A stretch of DNA of 64,000 nucleotides from contig JAENRP010000048.1 in the NCBI GenBank assembly GCA_024741835.1, positions 143,730 to 207,729 on the forward strand, read 5' to 3'. Both the position numbers and the translations under genes were made by a program. The notes under the pieces were generated by a model, which saw only the letters and a program-made list of their open reading frames with translations, did no database searches and was not told the origin of the DNA. Below are positions 23,482 to 36,949 of the stretch, piece after piece (positions within the stretch are counted from its first letter, which is position 1; every line of letters starts with the position of its first letter). The stretch comes from Diplocarpon mali (taxonomy: Eukaryota; Ascomycota; Leotiomycetes; Helotiales; Drepanopezizaceae).

Positions 23482-23716
23482 TGTTACGGTCATATCACGT
23501 GTTGGTTAGGTGCACGAAGTCAGGTGCCCGCTAAGGTAGCAAGGTGGCTGGGTCACGTGCACGCTAGTGAAGCACCTGTACTTATTCTGGAGGAGCTCTA
23601 CTAGAGACTCTCTCTTTTTCTTCATCTTTTCTTCTTCATTACATAGCGTACCTCTTGAGGTAATACAGTCAGCGTTCGTTCTCGACCCACTGTACGCTCC
23701 AGAGCAAGTCGTAACA
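23482..23716 (+). repeat. 5' LTR of element 1
   Basis: 235 bp, TGTTACGG to GTAACA. At the ten sites where it differs from the 3' LTR it has G or C and the 3' LTR has A or T, so it is the better-preserved copy. Confidence 0.93.
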
Positions 23717-24147
23717 TAAGAAAAGATCTACTCAACCTCCGCTGAGAAGCTTAATATCTACCACCTTCAGAATCTTCATTTCGAACTGCTTTGAGCAACT
23801 CGATCTCTCAATCTCGACTTCTACTACGAACTGCCCTAAGCAACTCGTACGTAGCGCCTAGATCTCACTGATCTAGTTTTCAGAGAAAGCTGAAAAACAA
23901 CCTTCGAATACGAGATCAGCTCGTTTTTTCGACCCCTTACCTCCTCCATTTTGCAAACGGAGATTCACCTTCAAGTTCAATTCGAAAAAAAAAAAAAAAA
24001 TTATTCACTGTGCCCTCGCTTCGCTAGCGTAGGCTGCCGCCTAGAGCAGTATAATAGCTTTTCTCTTCTTAACTTTCTCCCTCCCTTACAAACAACTCTA
24101 CACCACTCTTTCTCGTCGACAACATACTCGTCGACAACTCTCCTCAT

Positions 24148-24327
24148 ACTCTTCGAAGCTCCTCACTCCTTCCTTCGAAACCCTCGAATACAACTCGACT
24201 CCTCGAAGACCCCTCCTTGCGAACAAGTCGTCGACCTTCTCTACACTCCCCATCGACCCATACTCGTCGACCCATACTCGTCGACTCTTCCTTACACTCT
24301 TCGAAGCTCCTCACTCCTTCCTTCGAA
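24148..24327 (+). repeat. 32-bp direct repeat in the element 1 leader
   Basis: The block beginning ACTCTTCGAAGCTCCTCACT is present at 24148-24179 and 24296-24327. Between them are shorter ACTCGTCGAC repeats (24260-24285). It lies in the untranslated leader between LTR and gag, where packaging signals usually reside. A function is not shown. Confidence 0.85.
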
Positions 24328-24688
24328 TACTCGGGTACGAAACTGGGGGACCTATACCTACATATACCGTGGAGACTAGGTCAACTTTGGTGGAGTGATA
24401 AGCTTTGGATCCCCGGACCCCACTTCCCCGGATTTGCACTGCACCCCCAGGCAACCTTATTGCAACTCCTGATTGGTAAAGAGACGTGATCCCGAAGTAA
24501 AACCTTCTTTCTTAAGATCTGTGAACCTACGATACCTCAATACATACTCTACCAGAAGGCTTTAAGAACGTACACAGCTCCGCCTGTACTGATCTTCCCC
24601 CTTCTGAATAGGTCACTGTTCAGCATTAGGTCCCTCTAGACTAAACCAGATAATATAGAGAGAGTTAGTACTCGTGACCTCCAATCTT

Positions 24689-26002
24689 ATGCCACTTAGG
24701 AGAAGTGAAAGGTTAACCGCACCTCCACCGGGCCTCACTGCCACCAGTTCTACGGGCCTCACTGCCACCAGTTCCAGTTCTACGGGCCTCACTGCCAACC
24801 CCGGTCCTAGAGATATTCCCCCTCCTGAGGCCACTCAGGAAGCTACCTCCCCTAGTACAGATTTCACTCCCGGTCCCGGACCGCGAGTGGATTCTCGAAA
24901 TACCCCATTGCCGTCGATTGAAGTCAAGGAAGAACCGACGTCTACTCTCACTATGTCGGCCCCTCTCTTCTCAGCTGCCCAGCAGGCCGAAATCGCGAAC
25001 CTCGTCGGCGCTGCTATAGCTGCCGCTCTCCAAAACAATGCTGCCGCCCCTTCTTCCCCGAGTGCTAGCCCTTGGAACACTCGGTCCCTCACCGCCGACT
25101 TACTGCCTCCCCCAGACTACTACCTCCCGATCATCCGACCTTCAGTCCCAGCCGTCGACCCCCATCGGATCAAGTACCCTTAAACCCATTTCAGCAACCA
25201 CCAGGGCGAAATCACCTACAACGCCTGGAAGATGGCTATAAAGGTATTCATTCAAGAGTACTCAGGCAACTTCACTTCAGGAGAGGACCAGATCACTGCC
25301 TACTTCAAGTGTACGACAGGTGAAGCTCAGAACCTGATCCTACAACACATGGATCCCGTCTTTGCTAGTAAGTTCACGTGCGCTGCCGACGTCCTTAGGG
25401 TCTTGGATCAGAGGTTCTTTGACCACAACTATGTTCAGTCCGCCAAGCTCAAATACAGCAGGCTAACTATGGGTTCATTGTCATACAATGAGTTCCGATC
25501 CAAGTTCGTCACCCTTGCTATGGCTGGCAAGATCGATCAGTCTCGCTAGTTCGATGACGTCTGTGAAAAGGTCTCCCCGGCCTTGAAGAACGACCTTCGA
25601 GTAGAGAAGTACAAAATGAACAATGATTATACTACTCTAGATGAGTTCTTAGCTATTGCGGACCGCGAGGCCCGTAATATCAAGCAAGAAGAGGCCTATA
25701 ACGCTCGACGAGTTGCCCCCGCCGTCGCGTTCTCCCCCTCGAAGGACCGCGTCCCCGGCATACTGAAAAGGGAGTCATAGAGACCTACAGCCACAGCTAC
25801 CTCCCCAGCTCCCCGCACTCGTTCCCCCTCGCCAGCGGCCCACCGAGAAGGGTCTGCCAGCCCGAAGCCGGCGTCTAGTCTCTGCTACAACTGCGGGGCC
25901 CCTGGTCACTACGCGACGGACTGCCCGAAGCCAAAGAAGCAGGGCGAGTTTACGGTAGCTGAAGTTGAGATGGAAAACGACCCGCTGTCGGGAAACTGCT
26001 AA
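24689..26002 (+). pseudogene. gag: gag of element 1
   Basis: Retroviral-type capsid precursor of a Gypsy element. The N-terminus (from ATG 24689, MPLRRSERLTAPPPG) is Ser/Thr/Pro-rich with a repeated GLTATSSTG block. The capsid region runs from about 25230 (IQEYSGNFTSGEDQI and later FRSKFVTLAMAGK). A CCHC zinc knuckle, CYNCGAPGHYATDC, is at 25883-25924. In-frame stops at about 25181 (TAA), 25547 (TAG) and 25778 (TAG) interrupt it. One copy of the 23-bp palindrome is in frame at 24866-24888 (TPGPGPRV). Confidence 0.88.
24866..24888. repeat. 23-bp palindrome copy in gag of element 1
   Basis: ACTCCCGGTC / CCG / GACCGCGAGT, among the least mutated copies. Reads TPGPGPRV in the gag frame. Confidence 0.85.
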
Positions 26003-26640
26003 GCCGTGGCAAAGACTCCTACCATGGCATAGGTCACAATTTGTGGAAAGACTTAGATTTTGATTCCCGCCTATTAATAGGCGGCCGCCAGTTCTTGGTT
26101 CCTATAGAACTAGCTCGAAATGGATCATTTATCAAAACAGTTGCCCATATTGATGGCGGAGCTAATATTTTCGGTATTATCAAGACGTCTCTAGCATACC
26201 AGCTCTCCTAAAGACTCGGGGTGAAGTTCATTAAACTGCCTAAACCGATTACCCCCACTGGCTACAATGGTCTCGAGGGAGAAACCATTCGATTCGCCGT
26301 CTTACTCACCCTCACAATCGATAGGCGACGAATCAACTTCCCTTTCCTAATCACAAGTTTAGGAGCAACCGACGTTCTAATCGGCAGGAAGTTCCTAGAG
26401 CACTATGACCTCAAACAGTCCTACGGAAAAGGAAAAAACCGTATCTCCTGGCCCAAGGATATGCCTATCGTCCCCTACTTTGATCGACGCATACTAATCG
26501 ATCTCTCGCGGCCAACAAAACCCCTAATGGCCTAGCAAGACGTCGATCGTCGAGCAGCTATGATGGATGCCGAGGACGAAGACCTGAGAATAGCCCGAGC
26601 CCAGCTCTCGGTGCTAGCAAGCAATAACGACTCGAATCTT

Positions 26641-26708
26641 ACTCCCGGTCCCGGCCCGCGAGTGAAATCTGCGAACTCGAATCTCACTCCCGGTCCCGGC
26701 CCGCGAGT
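26641..26708. repeat. Two tandem 23-bp palindromes in pol of element 1
   Basis: Identical copies at 26641-26663 and 26686-26708, 45 bp apart (15 codons), each reading TPGPGPRV and followed by KSAN. A third partial ACTCCCG follows at about 26731. Confidence 0.88.
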
Positions 26709-28602
26709 GAAATCTGCGAATTCGATTCCCACTCCCGTGGCCTCTTGCAGACCTAGGGATAGCAGTTTCTTTAGAGACTTGAAAAGAGATCTGAACTGCA
26801 TGAAGAAGGCCTTGCTAGGAGTACTAGACCCCCCGCCCCCTCTCCTAGTGAAGAGAAACGCTCCTCTAAAGACGGCTTGCCAGATCAGCCTAATCTCAGC
26901 CTCAGCAATCGGCGCCCTCTACCACCGCTTTATGACTAGGGCAAGGCGAGCTATACAAACTCAGGAACCGGCGCCTAAAGAGTTCATATTCGTAAGCTCA
27001 GTTCACGACCTAGACCGAGAGATCAATCGCCGAGAATCGGCTAGGCAAGCTGAAATTAGCTCCCTTGGCCTTAGTTCGGCGCTGCAAGCCAAGTATAAGA
27101 GCAACGACGAGCTAATAGACCAGAAGCTCCCTCCTCAGTACGCTAAGTTCAAGAACGTCTTCAATCGCCAGGCCTCCGATCAGCTGCCGAAACCTAGGCC
27201 AGGAGTAGATCATAAAATCGAGCTGACAGGCGAGAACAACTTGACAATCGAGCCCCTCCGCCGCCTTACCGACGAACAGCTCTTAGAGGTCAAGAGCTAT
27301 ATTCTCAAGAACCTGCATAAAGGATTCATCGAAGCTTCGAGTTCCCCCTAGGCAGCCCCAATCCTCTTCGTTAGAAAAGCTGATGGCTCACTACGTCTAT
27401 GCGTCGATTACCGGAAACTAAACGCTCTAACGAAGAAAGACCCCTACCCGATTCCCTTTATCGATGAGATAATGGCACGCATATCGAAAGCTTGTGTTTT
27501 TACAAAAATCGATATATAACAAGCCTTCCACCGTATTCGCATGTCAGCTGACGCCGAGGACCTGACTACCTTTCGCACGCGTTACAGGACCTACAAATAC
27601 AAGGTTTTGCCATTCGGACTGACAAATGGGCCCGCCACCTTTCAAAGGTTCATCAACAATATTCTCCTTAAGCACCTCGACGATTTCTACTCTGCCTACC
27701 TAGATGATATTCTAATCTACTTAGAAAACTCCCTTGACTACGAGATCCACGTTAAGAAGATCTTAGGGATTCTCTAACGCCACGGCCTGCAAGCAGATAT
27801 TAAGAAAAGCGAGTTCGGGGTTACTAAGACTAGGTTCCTAGGGTTTATTATCGGAGTTCACGGAATTGAGGTAGACCTTGACAAGGTCTCAGTCATTTAG
27901 GAGTGGAAATACGCCGAGAATGTACGCGGCGTACAGAGCTTCCTAGGGTTCTATAACTTCTACCGAAGGTTTATTAAAGGCTATAGTCGTATCTGCCGAC
28001 CCTTGACAGCTCTTATAGGGAACGTTCCTTTTGATTTTAATAACGCTTGTAAAGAAGCTTAGGAAGCTCTGCGCTTGAGCCTCTAAACAACCCCGATCTT
28101 GTGCTACTATCACCCTCAGAAGCAGACAAGACTTGAGACCGACGCCTCCGACGGCGTAGTCGCCGGCGTACTCTCCTAACTCTAGGAAGACGATAACTAC
28201 CACCCAATCGGGTACTTCTCGAAGACGATAAATAACGCCGAGCTGAATTACCCCATTTACGATAAGGAGCTCCTAGCGATTTTTAGATCGTTCCACCAGT
28301 ATAAGGCAGAGCTACTCGGGGCCCAGAAAACAGTACACGTATATATAGATCATAAAGCCCTCGAGTACTTCATAACAACTAAGGACTTAATAGCCCGGCA
28401 GGCTCGCTAGGCGGAGTTCTTCGCTGATTTCAACTTCCTCATTATGTACCGAACAGGCACGACGAATACGCTGGCTGACACACTCTCCCGTCGAGACCAG
28501 GAGCTGACCCCTCTCGAGGCCAGAAAACGAGCTTTACGCCACCAGCAGCTCTTGCCCGACGATAAGCTCTCTACAAAAGTACTCGCCACTAGAGGCGATT
28601 CC

Positions 28603-28625
28603 ACTCGCGGGCCCGGCCCACAAGT
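28603..28625. repeat. 23-bp palindrome between RNase H and integrase of element 1
   Basis: ACTCGCGGGC / CCG / GCCCACAAGT. Reads TRGPGPQV in the pol frame, 654 codons after the copy at 26641. Confidence 0.85.
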
Positions 28626-30267
28626 GACGAGTGTGCCAATCGCGCCAATAGAGGCACCTGCCGACCTAACGTCAAGGGTCGAGTACGATATAGCGAGCTA
28701 CTACATTATCGACGAGGTCATTCAAGCTAATAAGACCTCCCCGGAGCTACAGAAGTTCCGAGACGAGGCGCAAAGCCACAGCCTCGACTATGAACTCAGC
28801 TAAGGCAAACTCTTCTTCCAAGGTAGACTCGTTGTGCCGTCACAACCTCCTGAACTACGAACAGCCCTGATTCGTCATGTGCACAAGCAACCTTGCGTCG
28901 CATACGCTGGAATCGGGAAAACAAGGCTTCTGGTAGGAAGAAAATACTACTGGAAAAGCCTTAGCAGCGACGTCGGCACTTATATCCAGAACTATCGTTA
29001 TTCGAGAATGAAAGCTCGTTGTGATAAGACCCCAGGTTTCCTACAACCCTTGCCAATTCCCGAACGAGCATACTAACACTTGACTATGGATTTCACGGAG
29101 CTCCCGCTTAACGAACTCGGCTACGACTTTACACTAGTGATAATAGACCGATTGTTAAAGAAGGCAGTATTAATCCCGTGCTATAAGACGGTAGATGCGA
29201 AAGGCCTTGCAAAGTTGTTCTTAATTCACTAGATACGCTATTTCGGCATGCCCGACTCGATTCTGTTAGATAGAGGCGCCCAATTCGTCTCTACCTTTTG
29301 GAAAGAGCTCTGTCGAATACTAGGTACAAAGGTCAAGCTAACTACAGCCTATAACCCTAACGTCGACGGCCAAACTGAGATCATGAACCAGTACTTAAAA
29401 CAACGCCTCAGGCCGTTCTGCTTATACTACTAAGACAATTGGAGTCGTCTCTTGCCTTTGATGGATATCGCCCAATTGACTTTGCCTTACGAATCGCTAG
29501 GGCAAATTTCCCCTTTCTAAGTGCTAAACGGCTACGAAGCTCGCTTCTCCTGGAATTTAATTAACCTAGAGCCTCTACGGACAGCAACCGAGAGATTAAA
29601 TCGTAAAACGGCACTGCGCATAGCTACTAGAGCTTAAAAAGTAGTCTAATTCGCTTAATCATCTCTACAAGTACAATAGGCTAAAATGAAACGGCTCGCA
29701 GATCTCCACCGCCGGCCAGTTGATTGGACTATAGGAGATGATATGCTAATTAGTACTAAAAACTGGAAACTGGACCGGCCGAGCCGAAAGCTCTCCGAAA
29801 AGTGGTACGGCCTAGTGAAAGTACTAGAAAAGCTAGGGGAAAGCTGGAAGCTACAATTGCCCGATTCGCTCCGTTCGATCTACCCTATTTTCCACTCCCA
29901 CTTACTGCATAAATACCTTCCTAACCTCCTATTAGGACAAGTTCAGGAACCTCCTGCCCTAATTAAAGTGCTACCAGAATAGGAGGAGTGGGAGATAGAA
30001 GAAATAATTGGCTCTTATATTCGAGCTAGGAAGCTCGAATATCAGATCAAGTGGAAAGGAGCTAATAAAGACCTCGAATGGTACCTGTACTCTAATACTA
30101 TAACAGCGCTATATGCTATTTGAGATTTCCATCTAAAAAACCCTCAAGCTAAGGGGCCACTAAGGGCGCTATCAAGCTGGCTTAGGTTATATAATAATGG
30201 AATTGACGATTATAGGGACTTAAAGGACAATACGCCTATAGATACAACTGCGCGGGCGCAGTTTTTC

Positions 30268-30282
30268 AAAGGGGGAGGGTAG
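30268..30282 (+). promoter_or_regulatory. Polypurine tract of element 1
   Basis: AAAGGGGGAGGGTAG directly abuts the 3' LTR, the usual plus-strand primer site of LTR retrotransposons. It also encodes the last residues and stop of pol. Confidence 0.85.
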
Positions 30283-30517
30283 TGTTACAGTCATATCACG
30301 TGTTGGTTAAGTACACAAAGTCAAGTGCCCGCTAAGGTAGCAAGGTAGCTGGGTTACGTGCACGCTAGTAAAGCACCTGTACTTATTCTGGAGGAGCTCT
30401 ACTAGAAACTCTCTCTTTTTCTTCATCTTTTCTTCTTTATTACATAGCGTACCTCTTGAGGTAATACAGTCAGCGTTCGTTCTCGACCCACTGTACGCTC
30501 CAGAGCAAGTCGTAACA
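30283..30517 (+). repeat. 3' LTR of element 1
   Basis: 235 bp, same length as the 5' LTR with ten substitutions and no indel. All ten are G:C in the 5' copy and A:T here. Confidence 0.93.
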
Positions 30518-30522
30518 ATAAC

Positions 30523-33500
30523 TACACTAGCTTTTTAATAGAACCTACTCTTAAGTAACACTTTACGAATAGGCTTAGATATATCTACTTCGCTAGCTGA
30601 GGTTTTTAAAGACGATTATAAGGTGCCGCCTATTTTAGAACCTTATACCTGCGTGCTATATATACTAGCGTCGTCTAGCAACTTACTAGATCATCTATTA
30701 GATTAACGGTTGCTATTATCGACTGGTTTACCTATATTATTAATTAATACTAGTGAATTATTGAGTTTAAAGCTTTAAAGAGCACTCTCAGTTAAAGACG
30801 CGTCTATAGCATTAACGTTAGCCTACTTAAGATAACTTGAGTTTAATATTATAGCTCTTAATAATCCTCTCAGTCCTTTAATAGGGACTATACTCCTTAA
30901 GTATGAACTATTAAGCCAGTTCACTAGAGCTAAGGGAAATGCATCCTAATGGCTTAATCGCTTGCAGTACAACTTTAAGAGTGCTAGCTATATATTACTA
31001 GACCTAGAGATATTCTTTAAGGCTATTAATATCTTATTTAAGGGCTAGGTAGCAGAGTGGCTAGACTCTAGCGCCGAATTCTGGGCTATTATTAATAAAA
31101 AGGAGAATGCTACTACTAATTATATCGCTAACTTTAAGCAGGCATTAAAGGCTAAGTATCTTATAAAGGTAACTGACTATATTGAAAATAATATTTAATA
31201 TAATATTAAGAACCTTACTTAAAAGCCAAATGAGTCACTTATAATATACTACTAAAGGACTACCTACTTACTTTATTATATATATAGAAAGGATGCTAGT
31301 AGATTAACAATTAGCCTAGCACTTAATTCTATTAAGCAAGTTGTATTAGATAGTATTATCGCAGCCTTTATTAAGGGCATTTATAATAATAAGCTATATA
31401 TAGCTACCCTTTCGAAGTCGGCGTTATTAACTAAAGCGCTATAGAAGGCCTTAGACGTTATAAAGGATGCTTAGAATATGCTAAATACAACCTATGAGAT
31501 AGAGCAACGCTAATAAGAGAAGATCGAGACCGAATAATTGTAATAACTATACTATAAATAATATAGTATATCAGCTTCTGCGGTTCTATTACTATTAAAT
31601 GTAGGAAAACCTATAGTCTTAATTAATCAAAAGCCATTAATGTATTTGCTAAGATCGACCCCTTTAGTTGAGTTGTATAGAAATACACCTTCGCAACCCT
31701 TAATTACTAATTGAAATAGTAGTCAGAACGGTAACTAGAGTGCTTATAGGGCCCTATAGGAAACTAATAATATATAGAATGCCTAGCCTATAAGGATTAA
31801 TCCTAATTAGCGAGCTTAATAGAACCTAAGAGTATATACTATCCTACCCTATTTGCAATTACTATACCCTATTATCAATAGCTCTTAGACCTATAACTTA
31901 AAGAAGGATAGAGTCCTATGTATATAATATAGGGACTTTGGTTATAAGGCAATTGAATATACTAGTAATAAACTCGCCGCTTAAGAGAAGGCATACTTAT
32001 AATAAGCCATATAAGGAGGCAACGTCGGATCTTACCTTGCTAATATTACTAGGTTAAGTAAGTATACTTAGAGCCTATTTGCAAAAGCTGAGGAGGGTTA
32101 TAAAGAGTCGTCCTTATTAAACTAGCAGTATAAGACTTTAAGTAACCTAGTGTTATTCGATAATTATATTAAAACTTTAGCTTTTAATAACTGCTCTCTT
32201 AACATATTATCCTTAGATTCTAAGATGGCTAGGCGTCTTAGAAAGCGATTACGCATATCTATTAAAGAGTTAGTCAATTTAAGTGATAATAAACTAATGC
32301 TAGTACTAATAACTAAGCCGACGAGTAGGGCATTTAATAAATCTACTAGTAGAGAGACTAGTATAGAGAAGCTAGCTAATAAGAAAGGCAAACGCGCTAT
32401 TTAATACCTAAGAGAAATTGTTATATAAGAAGGAATAGGCTTAATAGATTATCAAGAGCTTGTAGATAGAATTAAAGTGCTATTAAGTCTAACTAAGTTC
32501 TTTTAAGTTTCGCCCAAAGGTAGTAAAGAGTTCTGATATTTATTAACTCGCAAGAATTATAAGTCTTTAAAGAAGGCCGAGAAATCGGTCTACTTTACAG
32601 CTAAGGCAAGGGTCTTAAATAACGCCCGAAATGCCTTAAAACCAATTGCTACTATTCCCTTGCTATTAGCTAAGAAGAAGGCCTTTTAAATTGATTGCTT
32701 TATTAGGATGCTAAGTAAGGACGGAATCCTAGTGGACGTAGCTCTATTGACCCATATTACCTAAGTTAATTAGGGTTCTAATATAAATATTATATCCTAC
32801 GCCTTAGTAAATAAGTTAAAGTTTAAACCTATTCTATTATTAGAGAGAGGCTTTAGTGGCTTAATAATAAATACCGCAGATAGTAGCAAGACTGAACTTA
32901 TATATTAGATAGAGTTTAAGGTTAATACATATAGGATATGGCATAAAGATGAAGCGTTTATATAACTATTTAATACTAACCTATACTTGCTGCTTAGTCT
33001 TCTATAGCTATAGAAAGTGGATAGCACTATTAATATCCGAAACTTATAAATAACGATTAGTGATTCCGCAAATAGTAAGAAGAAGGTGGCTATTAAGGGT
33101 CCTAAGTTTGTATTATTTAAATATCATAAGTTATTCTTATATCCAATTGGCGTGCTAGATTTAGGTCTCTTAGATTTAAATAAATCAACTATTAAAAGAC
33201 CTAATATATAAGATAAGCTAGAGAGCAGCTTAAGCAATAGCAAGAGCGATAAAACTGATTCCTCTATTGACTTGGAAAACTAGATAGAGATAGACGACCT
33301 AAGATCGTTGCTAAAAGTATTAATAACGCATAGTTAGTCCTAATACAATTAACCTATGTATTAGATAATAAAGAAGGTAGAGTTATCTAAGACTAATAAG
33401 ATAGTAAGACCGCAATTATATAAAATGGCCTACCCGAATCTGCGAAGCTAATATTCGAAGCCTTAAAGGAATTAATTAAGGAAATATGCGATTATAAGGA

Positions 33501-36500
33501 ATCTATAGCACTGCGACTGATAAAGGCAAATCGTAAAAAGGTAGTTGAACTACAAATCCATAGCCTCTTTAGCTTAAGCGCGAGATTAATAAGCTTAAAA
33601 GCGAACTCTAATATTAATATCGACTTAAAGGAGTTATTATACTATAGGGAGTCGATATACCAAAGGGACTTAAGTAGTAGGACTAAGCTATAGTTAAATT
33701 GGGTAGTAATACTATACCCAACCTATTAACGCTTATACTAATAACCTTTATTAAAGGAATTAGATATAATTATTAATAAATGGTTTTAAACCTTTAAAAC
33801 TAAAATGGGAAATCTAATTAACAAGCAGTAGAGCCGACTGAAGAGGCTATTATATATATATTAGGACCTAGATGCGAAAGAGCTATAGAACCTGCTACCT
33901 ACTAACTTATACACTTATAGAGTTCGTTTAAAGGAAGGTATTAAGCTATATTTAATAACTTAGTAAAAACGCTGGCTAGCTGCGAAGGAATATTAGCTTT
34001 AATAATATATTAATAAGAGATTAAGCTGCGGCTTTTATAAACGTATAATAGTAGCGAATAGCTAGCTGTTTGATTAAAATGCGTAGGCTATTATTATTGA
34101 CAAGGTAAAGGACCCGTAGCTATAGGACGAACCTAGAATTACCTTTAACTACTGCAATATAATTGAGCAAATACCTAGATACTATATAAAGCTATTATCG
34201 AAGCTATATAATTACTTAAGCTATCTAGCGTATAAACTATTCCTTAAATTCGATTTAAAGAACGTATACTAATATATGCCAGTTTACCTAGCAGACTGCT
34301 ATTACTTTGCGTTTACGATATCTGGCATTAGCTAACTTTAATAAATTAAAATACTATAAGGGTTAATAACCTCTGGCTATAGTATAACTGAGCTAATATA
34401 TATTATACTAGGCTAGATACTACCTAATGAACTAGACTATAGTGACTTTGCTAGCCAACTATTAGTAATTATTGCTTTAGATAAGGACTCCCTTCCTATA
34501 TGCGGCTTTTATATTAATAATATCTTTAAAGGCTATTAGGATTTTAAGGAAGGCTATTGCTTTATAGCAAATGAATTATTCCTAAGAGTAGCATAGGCCT
34601 ATATGCGGCTATTGTTTAAGAAGATAGAATTATTTATAGATAAGGTTATTACACTTAGCGTCACTTATAAGTCTAGAGGCCTGATCTCGACTAAGCCTAA
34701 ACGCTTAAATAAGATCTAAATATAGCCTATCCTTAAATCCGCTACTTAGGTTCGCGAGTTCGTTAGTACTATTAGTATTATTAAGCGATTCATAAAGAAC
34801 TTTGCAAAGATTAAACTACTATTATTATAACTAATTAGTAATATAGATTAGCGATAAGGGAAGGCTAAGCAAGTATCGTTTGAGATACTATATCAAAAGT
34901 GTTTAAATATCTTAGATATATATAGTTAGGATAGTAGAAGGTCTACTATCTACTTCTACTCTAATACAAGTAAGCAAAGTATAAGGTGCTATATAACTTA
35001 ATAATAAAGAGGCACTAAGGTAGCGATACTATACGATACTTTTACATTCTCAAGGTTATAATACAATTATAGAATATATAAATGCGAATTATACGCAATT
35101 ATAGAATTTAATCGCAAGTTCGATTATATATTTTATAGATTGATCATAGCGACTGTCTTTACTAATTATTAACCTCTGACTTACTTCCTTAAGTTGTCTA
35201 ATATCGAAGGCATATATGCTAAATAGGCCTTTAAGTTGCGCTAGCTAAATCTTAAGATACATTAGATCTTAGGCTTTAGAAATAAGGTAGCTAATGCCTT
35301 ATTTTAAACTATCTTTCTTAATCTAAATAAAAACTGCAACAACTACCTTAACGACTTTAGCTACTTCGACCTATTTAGTATTAAACTAAAATAGGTTTAA
35401 AAGGATAGGAAGGGCGGCTATAAAGAATTGATTAGATAAGTCGGCAACTTAATCTATAAGGAGGAATTGCGTAGTATAATACTAAGGGAACCTTTGATAG
35501 TATTACTAGAGGTATTATCCTTTATAGCCTAACTACGCTAGGCGGATCCGATGTGTATTAAGTGGTTCAAATCTAAGTACTTGCCTACTATTTTATAAGC
35601 TTTTACATTAGAAGGCGTCTAGCGAAGCTACTTACTTCAAATAAAGTACTGCGCTTGCGAGTAGTATTTGGAGATCGCTAGCTTTCTTATCTCTTCCGAC
35701 TATTTAAAGTGGTATATTACAAAGACTTAAAGAGCTGCCTTTTATAAGAAACTAGATCGGTATAGTACTAATTCCTAAGGCGTACTATATATTCAAATCT
35801 GAAGTGTAATAAAGCGCTATATCTTGCTTAGCGAAGTATTAGTAGTTTTAATAGCTACTTATAATAAAGGAGGCCACTTTTAGGCTGCTATTACCATTCG
35901 GAAGATAACTAACGTTTATTAGCCTAGTATAGCGAAGGATATATAGGACTATATACTTGGCTATTTGCGCTATGCTTAGTATAGTACTACTCGACAGACT
36001 CAGACCCTTACTAAGGTTACAGTTTCTAGCATTATAAAGCTACTTAGTGCCGATTGGATTAGACCCTTCCCTGATTTCAACCGGCTAAATAAGGTCCGGT
36101 AGATCTTACTAATTATTAATTACTTCTCTTACTATGCGTAAGCCTAGGCATTCGATGCAAATGATTCGGCTGCTATTATTGATTTCCTATTTAATATCTT
36201 TAGTATATATAGTATACTAGTCGGTATTTATACTAATCTAAGCCTTTATTTTAATACAAAAGTGGTTAATTAAGCAAAAGAATAAGGCGCAATCTGGACT
36301 ATATTTCCTTTTAAAGCTAAGAAGGCTATTAGAATAATTGAGAAAGCAATAGATATATTCTAATAAGTATTAAAGAAGATATGCCTTATGCCTTAACTCT
36401 GGCTAGAATAGCTTAATTAAGCACTTTATAACTTTAATAATTGCTATATCGCCTACTTTAGCTATAGTCTATTCGAAATCTTACTTAGTTTTAATAGCTT

Positions 36501-36650
36501 TAATATAGTTAGTTAATAGTTCCTAGCATTCTATTATTAATCACTAACTGCGCTTATTAATAGTCCAGAAGGCGAATTAGAAGCTGCGCTACTAAATAGC
36601 AACAACTATACCGATCTTATGGTCGACTATATTAAGCTTAAGTGAGTCGG
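30523..36650 (+). mobile_element. Decayed Ty3/Gypsy-like element 2
   Basis: The plus strand reads, through very many TAA/TAG codons, as gag-like sequence (about 30940-31500), then reverse transcriptase (about 34180-34820; AFTISGIS, DYSDFASQ, VREFVSTISIIKRFIKNFA), RNase H (about 34920-35330, with KCELYAIIEF) and integrase (about 35800-36650). The RT catalytic box reads YINN at 34510-34521, both aspartates of Y-x-D-D having become Asn, a G to A change in each codon. Element 1 is inserted near its upstream end. No LTRs were found, so the limits are approximate. None of the 23-bp palindromes occur in it. Confidence 0.7.
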
Positions 36651-36949
36651 CGCAGTAGGTATAGGAAACTTCTAAAGGTCGATAGTCGATATATTAGTAA
36701 GAGTTAAGAAAGGAAGGTTACCCCTTTCTTCCCTATAGCTATATATATATTAATATCCTACTAATTAAGCAGTAGGGTTATATAATAATACATTAGAGTG
36801 ATAGCTATATTACCTATCTTAATACCCTTACTCAAACCTTACTCCGATTGACCTGTAGTTAGGAAAATAACAACTATCCTTTTACGCTAATCTAACTCTT
36901 AGGTATCTCTTTAAATTAAAAACAATTAATTAATAGCAACCTCTATTGA

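Larger units (their letters stand above)
26035..30282 (+). pseudogene. pol: pol of element 1 (PR-RT-RH-IN-chromodomain)
   Basis: One frame, shifted from gag, ends in TAG at 30280-30282. Domains: aspartic protease with AHIDGGAN near 26145; RT about 27300-27900 with intact YLDD at 27697-27708; RNase H about 28120-28490 (ETDASDGVVAGVL, then YDKELLAI); integrase zinc-binding region near 28860-29010, in which expected Cys and His positions read Tyr (YRYSRMK); integrase core about 29090-29420 (MDFTELP, DRGAQFVS, then the Glu of NVDGQTE); and a chromodomain near 29990-30110 (EYQIKWKG). Stop codons scattered throughout inactivate it. Two tandem copies of the palindrome lie between PR and RT, and one between RNase H and integrase. 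Confidence 0.9.
23482..30517 (+). mobile_element. Ty3/Gypsy chromovirus, element 1
   Basis: A full-length LTR retrotransposon of 7036 bp. The 235-bp LTRs (23482-23716 and 30283-30517) start TGTTAC and end GTAACA, and the 5-bp target duplication ATAAC is at 23477-23481 and 30518-30522. Gag and pol are both recognisable, in different frames, and the pol stop codon ends one base before the 3' LTR. Pol carries a protease, RT, RNase H, integrase and a C-terminal chromodomain, the order of Gypsy chromoviruses. More than twenty in-frame TAG/TAA codons, mainly at former Trp and Gln positions, show it is inactive. No indels are needed to read pol in one frame, so damage is almost purely point mutation, consistent with RIP. 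Confidence 0.93.
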
